From assembly GCF_030384665.1 (NCBI RefSeq), contig NC_083675.1, forward strand, positions 1,484,001 through 1,548,000: a stretch of 64,000 nt of DNA, given 5' to 3'. Of this stretch, positions 31,642 to 41,359 are shown piece after piece; within the stretch, counting starts at the first letter, position 1, and every line of letters starts with the position of its first letter. Origin of the DNA: Lodderomyces elongisporus (Eukaryota; Ascomycota; Pichiomycetes; Serinales; Debaryomycetaceae). The position numbers and the translations under genes were made by a program. The notes under the pieces are model-generated. The model had not been told where the DNA came from. It worked only from the letters and a program-made list of their open reading frames with translations, and did not search any database.

Positions 31642-32084
31642 TTACTTGCATCCACATTATTCATCATCTTATCAATTTAACATTCAAAGCAATATTTTAT
31701 TCTGATCAAATTTTCGTCTAACTATCGCTTAGATTTTGATTACAATTTGAAACATTCCACGTCATTACAACAAGCACAAAAAGCGCAAACAATATTTATC
31801 AATATTTATCAAAACAGTTTTTGAACCACTTTTCAAAGATTGGAGGGATCTGCAATATAGTATATTTTTTATTAACTTTCCCGATTTTCACTTTCACACC
31901 TTCTACACCCCACACTTTGCTCACTCCACAATACACTTTTCTTTTTTTACTGCTTTGTTTTTGTTTTTGTTTTTGTTTTTGTTTTTGTTTTGTCTTGTTT
32001 TTGTTAATTTGCTGAAAACAAAATAAATTTAAACAATATAGATTGTTCACTATTGCAACTGGAGAATTTTTTGGAAAAAAAATA

Positions 32085-34259
32085 ATGGTGGTTGGGTATT
32101 TGTTATCAGGGGTAATAAACAGAATCCCAATTGTAAACAAACTAAACGTATCACCATCTACTGAAGGACAAGTTTCGTCTGAGATCTTGGAAGGAGAAGA
32201 ATCAAGTGTGCAGGAACCTTATACACCACTGCAATCGCATTCTGATCGTATTTCCATTACAGACTCAATATCGACATCTGCATCTGCATCTGGATCTGGA
32301 TCTGGATCATCGGGTTTGGACGAATATAGCTCAGAATACGAGGACCACGGAGAAGTAAAACCCATTCACATTAAGAAAAAGTATCAAAGTCCCAAGGACA
32401 AATTACATTCGAAAATTTTACAAAATAGAACCCAATCTGCTGCTCCGTTTGAATCACTAGCATCTGCACAAGGATCAACCGATTTTGAAATAGAAGGAAT
32501 GGGATTGAAAACACACGCTGCATCTAATATTAGTACTAGTGTGAATGCTAGTGCTAGAGGTAGTGCTAGTACAATGAGCAACTCATCGCCACACAAGTTG
32601 ACGCCAGAAGAATTGGACTCTAGAGTTGTGCTTGGCTCACCCGTCAAGAAAAAGACGTACAATTCAATTGACAATAGTAGTATTAAGTCGGTCACTTCAA
32701 GATTGAGCAGAAGAAGTAAAAAAAGAAATGAAGATGTAAAGCTGAACAATACATTTGTCACTGCAGCAACACCAGAAGAAGAAGAAGAAGAAGAAGAAGA
32801 AGAAGAAGACAAAGACACAGAGAAAATAGACTCAAATGGAAGCATCAGCATTCATTCTGCAATGGAAGAAACTAAAGATGCTAGAGTTGATCAGTATCTT
32901 TCAGATCAAAACGACAAGTTTAATAAGTTAATTTCGAATAACATCGATGTAGTGTTAAACCCACAGCAAGTTCAGGCGCAGAAAACACAAGCATCATTTG
33001 TTGAGTTGGCCAAAAGCCCCACGCCTAACCAAGTATTACTCAAGATGGCATATGAGAATAAGGGAGCAATTGCCTCCTCTATATTCAAGTATGGTGCAGC
33101 ACTGGTTAAATCGAGGTTGCCACATATCCCATTTTTCAATGACAAGACAACGCAAATGGAAGTGGCGGGAGAGGAAGGAGAAGAAGATGAAGATGTTGAG
33201 GAAAATGGTTTAGCAATGGGGTATTTGAATGCAGAGAGTGAGACTGATTTCGATAGTGATACTGCTCCTCAAACGGCCAAAGAGCTGCTTGGCAGTCCTT
33301 TGGGTTCGCCACGGGCTACTCATGGTAATCAAATGGTTGGGTATAATACTTGTACAAAGAAGTTGAGTCTGCAACTGCGGCAAAATAGAATTGACCAACG
33401 TGATTTTGACAAGTTGGTTAGCAATTTGGATGATGAGGTTAAGATTGATATTTTTTTGGATTCGCTAGATGAAAACACAAAGATGAATTTGTACCAGCTG
33501 TTGCAAAAGGATTTGGATTTGTTTGATGCGCATTCCTCGTCGAGTGTTAAGAATGTTTATTATGATCATAATATTTCAACGGTGGACAAGGTGCAGATAT
33601 TTGTTATTATTTCTGTCAAGTTGTTTATGACTGGAGTCAAGTTGTTTATTCCAATTACAAAGTACTTGCTTCACAAGTTTCAGAATAATGAATTGTTTAT
33701 TTTCAATCTGAAGAATTTGAATAGGTTGATTGACTCTGTGCTCAAGTTTATGAGTTATTTGGATGTCAAGCTCAATAGTAACGAAGATTTTATTGAAAAG
33801 GTTGCGCAACACGATTATATAAAGGCCGAGCAAGATTTTGAAGATTTGTATCAAGACTTTACCAATCGTACACGAGACTATTTGAAGCCTAGTGCTATTA
33901 AGGATCGGTTTCTTGCCAAGGACGATCATCTCAAGAGAGGAGTGTATGATTATTTGATTGGAAATGCTTCTGAGTCTTTGTCTTTGAGAGAGAAGAACTA
34001 CCAAGATGATCCGCAATATGCAATGTATTACTCGGGAAGTAGTAGTGGGTATAATAATAATAATAATAATAGTGGTGGTGGTCCTGGTGGTCCTGGTGCC
34101 GGTAGTGGTAATGATCCTAATGCTGCAGCATCTCAAAGTGGTGTGTTTTTAGAAAAGAGAAGTCGAGCAAATAATACTGGTGGATCGAAGAAGCCAAGCG
34201 ATGTTTCGTTTATGGATGTAGCTGATCGATTTATTGAGCAGCTAGATGCAGGAGTATAA
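32085..34259 (+). CDS. Unknown acidic, Ser-rich protein with conserved-looking helical C-terminal region
   Basis: I do not recognise this 724-residue protein. The chosen start is the ATG at 32085 (MVVGYLLSGVINRIP); the open frame extends 14 codons upstream but without an ATG. The N terminus is an amphipathic or membrane-associating segment (1-18). Residues about 25-270 are Ser-rich and disordered with a run of Glu. About 285-345 forms a helical patch (LLKMAYENKGAIASSIFKYG). About 440-610 is hydrophobic and helical with IFVIISVKLFMTGVKLFIP and Leu/Phe-rich helices. The C terminus has Asn and Gly-rich runs and ends in a short acidic helix. The N- and C-terminal hydrophobic segments suggest a peripheral membrane or lipid-droplet protein, but that is inference. 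Confidence 0.75.
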   Translation: MVVGYLLSGVINRIPIVNKLNVSPSTEGQVSSEILEGEESSVQEPYTPLQSHSDRISITDSISTSASASGSGSGSSGLDEYSSEYEDHGEVKPIHIKKKYQSPKDKLHSKILQNRTQSAAPFESLASAQGSTDFEIEGMGLKTHAASNISTSVNASARGSASTMSNSSPHKLTPEELDSRVVLGSPVKKKTYNSIDNSSIKSVTSRLSRRSKKRNEDVKLNNTFVTAATPEEEEEEEEEEEDKDTEKIDSNGSISIHSAMEETKDARVDQYLSDQNDKFNKLISNNIDVVLNPQQVQAQKTQASFVELAKSPTPNQVLLKMAYENKGAIASSIFKYGAALVKSRLPHIPFFNDKTTQMEVAGEEGEEDEDVEENGLAMGYLNAESETDFDSDTAPQTAKELLGSPLGSPRATHGNQMVGYNTCTKKLSLQLRQNRIDQRDFDKLVSNLDDEVKIDIFLDSLDENTKMNLYQLLQKDLDLFDAHSSSSVKNVYYDHNISTVDKVQIFVIISVKLFMTGVKLFIPITKYLLHKFQNNELFIFNLKNLNRLIDSVLKFMSYLDVKLNSNEDFIEKVAQHDYIKAEQDFEDLYQDFTNRTRDYLKPSAIKDRFLAKDDHLKRGVYDYLIGNASESLSLREKNYQDDPQYAMYYSGSSSGYNNNNNNSGGGPGGPGAGSGNDPNAAASQSGVFLEKRSRANNTGGSKKPSDVSFMDVADRFIEQLDAGV

Positions 34260-34453
34260 CTAGCAGATGTATCTAGTGCATCCAAGTTATTATGAGGAAT
34301 TGATTTTCAAAAAGAAAAAGAAGAAGAAGAAGAAAATTTTATCATAAAAAGATAAAGGAGGGGGGGTGGGACACATTGATTCAAACCACTGGTTGGTTTG
34401 TTTGTTCTTTCAAAGTAGCATGTTTGACGTTATATTCAATTTTTTTACTATAG

Positions 34454-34562
34454 TTTTGTATTTGTTTTGTATTTGTTTTACATTTGTTTTACATTTGTTT
34501 TACATTTGTTTTACATTTGTTTTACATTTGTTTTACATTTGTTTTACATTTGTTTTACATTT
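34454..34562 (+). repeat. 11-bp minisatellite TTTTACATTTG
   Basis: About ten tandem 11-base units; the first two have GTA in place of ACA. It starts about 195 bases beyond the stop of the unknown 724-residue gene, probably in its 3' flank. Confidence 0.92.
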
Positions 34563-34701
34563 TCTGTGATCCTTAATATGATGAAACAGTAGAATTGTAC
34601 TTGAAACTCAGTGTTAGTAATCAAAGTTGTATTTGCAATCGCGCACAAATAGCAGGAAGTAAAAGAAGTAAAAAAAACAAAAAAAATCAGTGTGTATGGG
34701 A

Positions 34702-34710
34702 TTCTCTCTT

Positions 34711-34741
<31 letters not shown>

Positions 34742-34750
34742 TTCTCTCTT
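34702..34750. repeat. CT-rich microsatellite
   Basis: CT units interrupted by TTT. Confidence 0.85.
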
Positions 34751-37305
34751 ACTTTCTTATGTATTTTTGTGTCTGAGCCAATTTTGTGTTAAGGATCAAA
34801 AGTTATTATAATGAGTGCATCGAAAAGAAAGTTAGTTGAGATTATTGATGCCAAAAAAACAAGAATGGTCTAGGGCTATGATCAATTCTATCTTAGATGT
34901 TTAAGGATGGATTAATTAATGTGTATGTACACTTTAAAAGAGAGAGAGATGCTATGTTGTAATGAGAGTGTATACTTGAATTGAATGAGTGAGCAATTGT
35001 TGTAAGACGTTTCCTTTTTTTCTTACATTTTTTCTTTTTTTTTTTGGTGTGAAATTGCTGCGAAAACATTCTACATGAATTGGGCAACTCCAAACATTGC
35101 TTTAAATTAGGTTTACAATGTATCAGAGAAACAACCAAAAGTAGATTAGATATACAACTACAATCAAGTAATTCCAATTCTTGTAAAGGAAAGAGATAAA
35201 TAAATCAAAAAAAAAAAAATAGTAAAAGGTATGATACTCATCATTTCATACACACATTTACATACCAAATTCAGGCTATATTCAACAACAGTATTCATAA
35301 TTCCAATCTTTTGTTTCTTGCAAACAAAACAAAACAAAACAAAACAAAATATAACAAAAAAAAAATTACTTTTTCAACACTGAAACTGAGAGTAAAAAAA
35401 AAGAGAGCTAAAAACACACAACCTTTACAAGAAAGGAAAATTAATATTATAGAGGAAAAAAAAAAAGAGAAAAATAGTGCTTGTGTCTGTGTCTGTGTCT
35501 GTATTGAATTTCCAGACAGCATAATTATTTCTCCTACAATCTAAACAAGAATTTGTATGCTTCAAAACAGACATTAAATTAAAATAAAATAAAATAAAAT
35601 AAAGAATAAAGAACTACTTCCCCCCTTTTCTTCCTATAGCTTGCTCCTTCTCTTTTGCAAATCCATGCTTATCATCCACAGCGTCTCTTGCCTTTTCTTC
35701 TTCTGTTTCTGTTTCTCCTTCTATTTCTGTTGGTGTCTGTTGTTTACAAAAACGTTTCAGTTTCAGACACTTTTTGTCTTTTTTTTTTTTTCTCTGTCTT
35801 TCTTATCAAGACATGCTTCAAGTGTATTTAATTAAGACACCAGACATTTTTTCTAGATTATAGTGTATCCTTTACTATTCTAAACTCTACTAAACAGAGT
35901 GTTTATCTTCTCATTCACTTCTATATTGTAGATAAGTGATAACATTTATTTATTATTTTTCCCCAGGCTAATCCAACTTTTTTTTTTCTACTACTTCATT
36001 TTGGAAAGTAGAAAGTAGGAGATAAGGAAAGTGGGAAACTAACAAAGTAAGAAGAAACAAACAAAATAAAGCATTGATACTTGTCCTGCTGTTGTTGTAG
36101 TGTACACTTGCACCTCTACATACATATATATAAAAGAACATACATACTTCTTACCACTTACGCCTGGTGCTAGTAGTATGTACTTTACTTAATACTACTA
36201 ATCCCCTCTCCTTCCCCTATTTCCTTATCGTTTAGCAACAATTGTTGTTTCTGAATTAAACAAAAGAAAATATATATTTATATTATATATATTTTACATA
36301 TAATTTTTATTCTCTTTGCTTCGATTGCTAGTGCACATTTTGTCCACCATAGAAACTAAAGTAAAGCAAAGCAGCATAAGATAATAATGTATATAAGTTT
36401 ATATATATATATACTTAAGCAGAAGAGGGAAGAGAAAAAAGTGTCGGATAAAGGTAGTGTACTTTACAATAAAATACTGCATACAGACACTTTAGAAAAT
36501 TGACTGAGAAGAATAACAATAGAAAACGCTGTCCTCTTTTTTTTTTTTTTTTCAGACAGAGAGGATTACAAAAGGCTCTTGTGTTCCACTTTATAAAACA
36601 AAAAAAGACAAAAAGAAAAAGGTCATCCATTTTTTTTTTTTTTACTCCTCTTCATCCTCAACTTCCTTTTTCTTTTTTCTTTTCTTTCCGTTCATCATCC
36701 TTTTTTTTTTTGTTTTTCTTCTCACTCTCCTCCCCCCTTCTTCCTTTTCAACCAACCAAATTTGAGTATTCATACTTTTTTTTGTTAGGCAATAGCATAC
36801 AAATCCTATACTGCCCACACAAACAACCAACAACAAACAACAAACAACCACCAACCACCACCACCACTATACACCAAATACACACACTAATATTACCATC
36901 AAGTATTCATAACAACAACAACGATAACTGAGGTATTGTTGCTTTACTTTCTACAATTGAGTTGTTATCTATCATAAATCACAGTTTCCACTAAGAGCTT
37001 TTTTCTTCTTCTTCTTTTGGAGTGATTTTATTGGTCAATTTTTAGGTGCTATACTTTGTGAGATTTGCCACCCAAAGTAGAAAAACAAAAGAAAAAAAAA
37101 TTCTCACTACTTTAGAAGAACGAGAAGATTCTGACGCCTTGATTGGTTGATTAGATTTATTTGTTTGCTGAATCAATTTCACACGACCTTTTTTTTTCTT
37201 TTTTTTCCCCACCCCCTTCTTTTTTTTTCTTCTGTCTATTAAAAAAAGTCACCAAATCACACGACTTTTGTTTTTGTTACTAATTTTTGTTGCTAATAAG
37301 AAAGA

Positions 37306-37333
37306 AACAGACAGACAGACAGACAGACAGACA
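37306..37333 (+). repeat. ACAG tetranucleotide repeat abutting a start codon
   Basis: Six to seven ACAG units end two bases before the ATG at 37336, so they form the last part of that gene's 5' leader. Confidence 0.9.
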
Positions 37334-37335
37334 AT

Positions 37336-38568
37336 ATGGCTTTATGTCCCAAACCATACACTTTTGAAAATGACATTGCATCCAAGACACCGACACAAAT
37401 ATCTTGTGTAGGTGATTCCAGAAATGGAAACACAAAGAGAAGTTGCAACTTTTTGTACCCATCAACACCAAACAAGAGAATTTGTTTGCAACCAATTCTG
37501 GATAACATTAGAAACACCAATGATGGAGGTGCAAATGACTCTCACACTAGTCAGTTCCTGTTGAACAGAAAAGTTCCTAGCAACTACTACTACTCTTCGT
37601 CATCTGAAGACGACGACTCTGAAGATGAACAAACATGCTACAATGCTGACCAAGCAAGAGCAAAGAGAAGAGCATCCACTAGAGTCTCATTCTCAAACAA
37701 CTTGGACTTGGTTAAGGCAATGTCCAAATACTCTGATGACGAAGATGAAGACATTAGACTGGACACTTTTAAGCCGGCATTTAGCGTGTCTCGTCGTATC
37801 CTCCTGGACATGCAATACAATAATAGCAATAATAACAATTTTAACAACAACAACAATAACAATAACAATACCTACCACCACCACCACCACCATCGCTCAG
37901 CATCAGCATCATCAATAATCAAGATTTTAAAATCAGAGGATGAAATTGAGAATTTGGATTGCAAGATTGCTTCAAGTCCAATTAGCAGCAAACTTTGCCT
38001 CAAGAAGATGCTCGCGTCAAGCGATTTCAGCGACAGTGTCAATGATGTTATTGACCGTGAAGGAAATGGCAATGGCAATAATGACAGAGATGATGATGAT
38101 GGTGATGGCGATGATGATGACAACGTTTGCAACAACGATGATGATGATGACGATGATGATGATGATGATGATGAACAAGACGAGAGTGATTCAGTAAACC
38201 ACTCAGTTGCCATTGCAGATAGAAACGCTAGAGTAAGGTGTTTTGACTACCTTATTGGTGCAATCGATGAAGCTTGGGCCAGATATTGCGACGCAACTAC
38301 TTATGTCGAGGATGAGGTGCATGGCTACATCACTCCAGCATCATTAGCATCTGACTGCAGTGACGACGATGACAAGGAGTTGATGAATTTGAAGCAACGT
38401 TTGATCAGATCAAAGGAGTTTCTCCAGGATCACATTGAATCACACGACATGGATGATGTTAGAAAATTCTGGCACCGTTGGGACGTTACCAAATACCAGA
38501 TGTTGGACGTTATGGAGGATGACGACGAGGTCCTTGATGAGCTTGAATGCGGCCGCCGGATTTTTTAA
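37336..38568 (+). CDS. Unknown acidic protein with Asn, His and Asp runs
   Basis: A 410-residue protein that I cannot assign. It contains several homopolymeric runs: a Ser/Glu/Asp cluster near 88-98, an Asn-rich run near 164-180, six His at about 182-187, and a long Asp run near 262-280. Between these are conserved-looking blocks: RASTRVSFSNNLDLVKAM and a C-terminal domain from about residue 295 (RCFDYLIGAIDEAWARYCDATTY ...) that is helical and Trp-containing, ending in a FWHRWDVTKYQMLDVMED segment. The C-terminal block looks like a true fold. No signal peptide or membrane segment is present. It may be nuclear, given its PNKR and RAKRR basic patches, but no function is proposed. Confidence 0.8.
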   Translation: MALCPKPYTFENDIASKTPTQISCVGDSRNGNTKRSCNFLYPSTPNKRICLQPILDNIRNTNDGGANDSHTSQFLLNRKVPSNYYYSSSSEDDDSEDEQTCYNADQARAKRRASTRVSFSNNLDLVKAMSKYSDDEDEDIRLDTFKPAFSVSRRILLDMQYNNSNNNNFNNNNNNNNNTYHHHHHHRSASASSIIKILKSEDEIENLDCKIASSPISSKLCLKKMLASSDFSDSVNDVIDREGNGNGNNDRDDDDGDGDDDDNVCNNDDDDDDDDDDDDEQDESDSVNHSVAIADRNARVRCFDYLIGAIDEAWARYCDATTYVEDEVHGYITPASLASDCSDDDDKELMNLKQRLIRSKEFLQDHIESHDMDDVRKFWHRWDVTKYQMLDVMEDDDEVLDELECGRRIF

Positions 38569-39213
38569 AAAAAGATGAGGAGAGCACGAGGACAGAAAAA
38601 AAACACACACACACACAGATGCATGCCTGGTACTATTATCTGCACATACAAGTAAACACAGGGCACACACACATTACTATTAATTCTATATTCATTTGGG
38701 GGATTCTTATTTTTGATTTTTGAAGTTTGACTTTTGAGGTTTGACTTTTTTGATTTCTTCTTTTTTTTTATATTCACTTTTTTTCACATTTAGTTCAAAA
38801 GGAATCTTGTTTAAGAGAAAAACTTTATTTTGGGGAGTTGGTTAAAATATGCTGTAACATTAATAAAAATAAATACATAAAAAAAAGCGATTATTACATA
38901 TATAGGTATGTATGTATAACTTGTATAATAGTGAATTGACATTAAAATTCAATTAATATTGGACAATTTTGTATTGAAATTTGGAAAAAGTCCTCTTGAA
39001 CAATTGTTTATTTCTTTAATTTTCGTTTTGTTCTTTTGTTATACTATTTACTCTTTTTTTTTTTTCCTTTACCATTTATCTGCGGCTCGTGGATCAATGT
39101 GTCCCCAAAAATTTTGTTGATAAATGCACATTGTGAAATTTACACGTTTTATTAAAATTCAAACCAAACATTGCCACAATTAAAACTAACAAATATTAAA
39201 AACAAAACTCACA
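38569..39213. other. Intergenic region upstream of FPR2
   Basis: About 645 bases with a CA tract (38602-38618), TTTGACTTTTGA repeats near 38713-38750 and AT-rich leader. No gene was seen. Confidence 0.7.
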
Positions 39214-39887
39214 ATGAAGCTTACATCAACCATAATTGCATTGGCCACTTCCATTACATATGCTCTTGCAGCTGCCTCACCTGATGAATTGAAAATTGGT
39301 ATGTCATTCCTTTTCTCTCTTTTTTTTTTTTTTTTTATGGGTCGGACGACTAGTCAATTTAGACTTGGCTCAAAGACAAGCCACCCAGCACACACAACTT
39401 TTTCTTTCTTTTTCCTTCTATTTTTTTTTTTCAAATATTGCATGATACTAACTTGAATTCCCTTTCCCTTCTTTTTATTTGTTTAGATATTACTAAATCA
39501 GTTAAATGTTCACGCAAGACCCAGCCGGGTGATTCAATCAGTGTGCATTACAAAGGTACACTAGAAGACGGCACAAAATTCGATAGCTCATACGACAGAG
39601 GCACTCCATTACCATTTATTGTTGGTGCAGGACAAGTTATTACATGTTGGGACGAAGGATTGTTGGATATGTGTATTGGTGAAAAACGTACGCTTTGGTG
39701 TCATCACAACGTGGCATATGGTGAGCGCGGTATTGGTCCAATTCCGGGCGGAGCTGCTTTGATCTTTGAGACTGAATTGATTGACATTGCAGGTGTTCCC
39801 AAGGAAGAACAGGCTGTTGAGGATGAAGCCAATGAGGAAGGAAAGAAGGACGATGCAAAAGGCGAAATCGAGAAAGATGAATTATAA
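39214..39887 (+). CDS. FPR2: FPR2, ER-lumen FKBP peptidyl-prolyl isomerase (spliced)
   Basis: An FK506-binding prolyl isomerase of the secretory pathway, join(39214..39298,39487..39887), 161 residues. Exon 1 encodes a signal peptide (1 to about 20). The 188-base intron has GTATGT at 39299, TACTAAC at 39446-39452 and ends in TAG at 39486; splicing keeps frame through [11 protein letters not shown]. The FKBP domain (about 40-135) has [20 protein letters not shown] with the pocket Phe and Asp, [13 protein letters not shown] with the pocket Trp, and AYGERG. The C terminus ends in KDEL, an ER-retrieval signal, so it should be a lumenal chaperone. Odd points: Cys in place of Gly before the pocket Trp, [10 protein letters not shown] instead of a Pro-containing loop, and GG instead of PP before the last strand. 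The drug-binding pocket may therefore differ. Confidence 0.92.
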
Positions 39888-40260
39888 GCAAATCAAGTTT
39901 TTTTGCAAGCGAGTAGAGGCAAAGGAAAAGAAATAGGGGAAAGAAAAAGGGAAAGGGTAAAAAATCAAAGAAAAATGTTTAAGCTGCTCGGGTATAGTTT
40001 TAATAACATTGGATGTTAGTTAATTAGCATACTACTCTATCCTGTTCAAAGCTATAGTAGCGAACAATAAGAACCTTTCGATGACGGAGCCTTGCACCTA
40101 CTTGTAAAATCAGAAAAATCAAAGAGAGTGAGAGATCAATTTTTTTATTTTTTTTATTTCATTTTTATTTTTATTTTATTTTATTTCTTTTACAAAACCC
40201 CCTTAAAATTATTATACATAAACAAAAAACTTATGATCAAAACAAAAAGCAACACTTTTG

Positions 40261-40268
40261 AACCCTAA
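40261..40268 (-). promoter_or_regulatory. TTAGGGTT element upstream of POF1
   Basis: AACCCTAA on the plus strand, 100 bases before the POF1 ATG, at promoter distance for a Tbf1-type factor. Confidence 0.35.
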
Positions 40269-40295
40269 ATAACTGGAGTGTCATTTTTTTTTATT

Positions 40296-40343
40296 TCACT
40301 TCCACTTCCACTTCGACTTCCACTTCGACTTCCACTCCCACTT
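40296..40343 (+). repeat. CACTTC / GACTTC hexanucleotide repeat
   Basis: About eight six-base units ending 17 bases before the POF1 start codon, so they lie in its leader or core promoter. Confidence 0.85.
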
Positions 40344-40360
40344 TCTTAAACAAACTTTCG

Positions 40361-41242
40361 ATGTCACAATTCTCAAAAGCATTGAGGGAGTTTGTTGCCT
40401 CCAAAGCCGACTTTTCGATTATATACTCAACATTAGCATCTAGCAACAGTAGTGGTGGTAATACAAGTACACAGCAAGCCGCATTTGTTACCCCACATAC
40501 TCAACGAGTATGTGTGTTGGACTCCTCATTCAATCCACCCCATTTAGGACACTCGGCTCTTGTAGAAGAGCTGTTGCGCTCAAACTACGATCATATACCA
40601 AACGAAAACAAAAGTTTGCTCTTGCTACTATCAGTGAAAAATGCCGACAAAGAAACAGACCACTTGCCATTGGAAGTATTTGAGCAAAGACTCGATATGA
40701 TTCAATTGATGGCCAATGACTTGTCTAAAAGATTTCCCATAAACATCTCAATTGGATTGACAAATCATGCCAAGTTTGTTGATAAGTCATTATCAATCAT
40801 CAGCTATATCGAAGAAAAGTTCCCAGACATTGTCACACCAGATTTCAAATTGACTTTTTTGATTGGTTTTGACACTTTGGTGAGAATATTGGACCCCAAA
40901 TATTACTTGCCGGATAAATTTTCACAATCTTTGGAAAACTTTATGAAGAAGACGGATTTGTTTTGCTTAACGAGACACGACGCTGTAAAGAGTTTAACGC
41001 AACAAGAAGGATACGTAAAAGAGATTTCAAGTGGAAAGCACGAAGATATCCCGAGCCATTGGTCAAATAATATATTCATGTTGCCCAGCTTGAATGAAGA
41101 AATTGCAAACTTGAGCAGCTCGAGTATTAGAAAAGAGATTCTTTCCCAAGGTCACGGCGATTCAAAGTGGAGAGCACATGTGATTCTAGAGGTGGCAAAG
41201 TACATTGATGAACACGATATCTACTTATCAACAACAAGTTAG
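40361..41242 (+). CDS. POF1: POF1-like nucleotidyltransferase
   Basis: A 293-residue member of the HIGH-type nucleotidyltransferase superfamily, related to nicotinamide mononucleotide adenylyltransferase. The nucleotide-binding motif SFNPPHLGH ends at residue 64 (HLGH at 61-64), and the second motif SSSSIRKEI lies near 252-260, matching the ISSTxxR signature. S. cerevisiae Pof1 has been reported as an ATPase or NMN adenylyltransferase involved in ER quality control and filamentation; which reaction applies here is not visible from sequence. The N-terminal 45 residues are variable and low in complexity. One CTG codon occurs in the helix after the HLGH motif. It is transcribed toward the ECM33-like gene. 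Confidence 0.85.
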   Translation: MSQFSKALREFVASKADFSIIYSTLASSNSSGGNTSTQQAAFVTPHTQRVCVLDSSFNPPHLGHSALVEELLRSNYDHIPNENKSLLLLLSVKNADKETDHLPLEVFEQRLDMIQLMANDLSKRFPINISIGLTNHAKFVDKSLSIISYIEEKFPDIVTPDFKLTFLIGFDTLVRILDPKYYLPDKFSQSLENFMKKTDLFCLTRHDAVKSLTQQEGYVKEISSGKHEDIPSHWSNNIFMLPSLNEEIANLSSSSIRKEILSQGHGDSKWRAHVILEVAKYIDEHDIYLSTTS

Positions 41243-41359
41243 TTGAAAAGAATATATGTAAGCATGAATTAATTAGTAAGAGAAGGTGTTCTTCGCTTTC
41301 TCTACTTTTCCTTTTTCTTTTTTTCTTTTCTTTTTTTGGTTTTTTATTTATTTAACTAG

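Larger units (their letters stand above)
28904..32084. other. 3.2-kb gene-free divergent region
   Basis: No coding frame of substance. Contents: a composite ACTAG/ACTACTCAT repeat (29231-29360), A/T-rich runs (30530-30580), tandem 11-mers GTGGGGGAAAC (30404-30425), a perfect AT tract (31607-31640) and a TTTTTG repeat (31955-31990). The 5' leader of the gene at 32085 probably occupies part of it. Confidence 0.6.
34260..37335. other. 3.1-kb gene-free region
   Basis: Between two plus-strand genes. Contents: an 11-bp minisatellite (34454-34562), a CT-rich tract (34702-34750), CAAAA and AAAAT repeats (35323-35347, 35579-35601), a candidate short intron-like segment (36176-36235), T-rich runs and an ACAG repeat adjoining the next ATG. 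No credible reading frame was seen. Much of it is likely promoter and 5' leader of the gene at 37336. Confidence 0.6.
39888..40360. other. Intergenic region FPR2/POF1
   Basis: About 470 bases: A/G-rich FPR2 3' flank, a T-rich block, AACCCTAA at 40261, and a CACTTC/GACTTC hexamer repeat (40296-40343) just before POF1. Confidence 0.7.

Noticed and set aside
34454..34562. Regular repeat array that might suggest a CRISPR
   Set aside because: Units are contiguous 11-mers with no spacers, in a eukaryotic genome; it is a minisatellite.
36500..36931. A 143-codon plus-strand frame rich in Phe, Ser and Pro
   Set aside because: Built from T-runs and pyrimidine tracts in a promoter; low complexity throughout.
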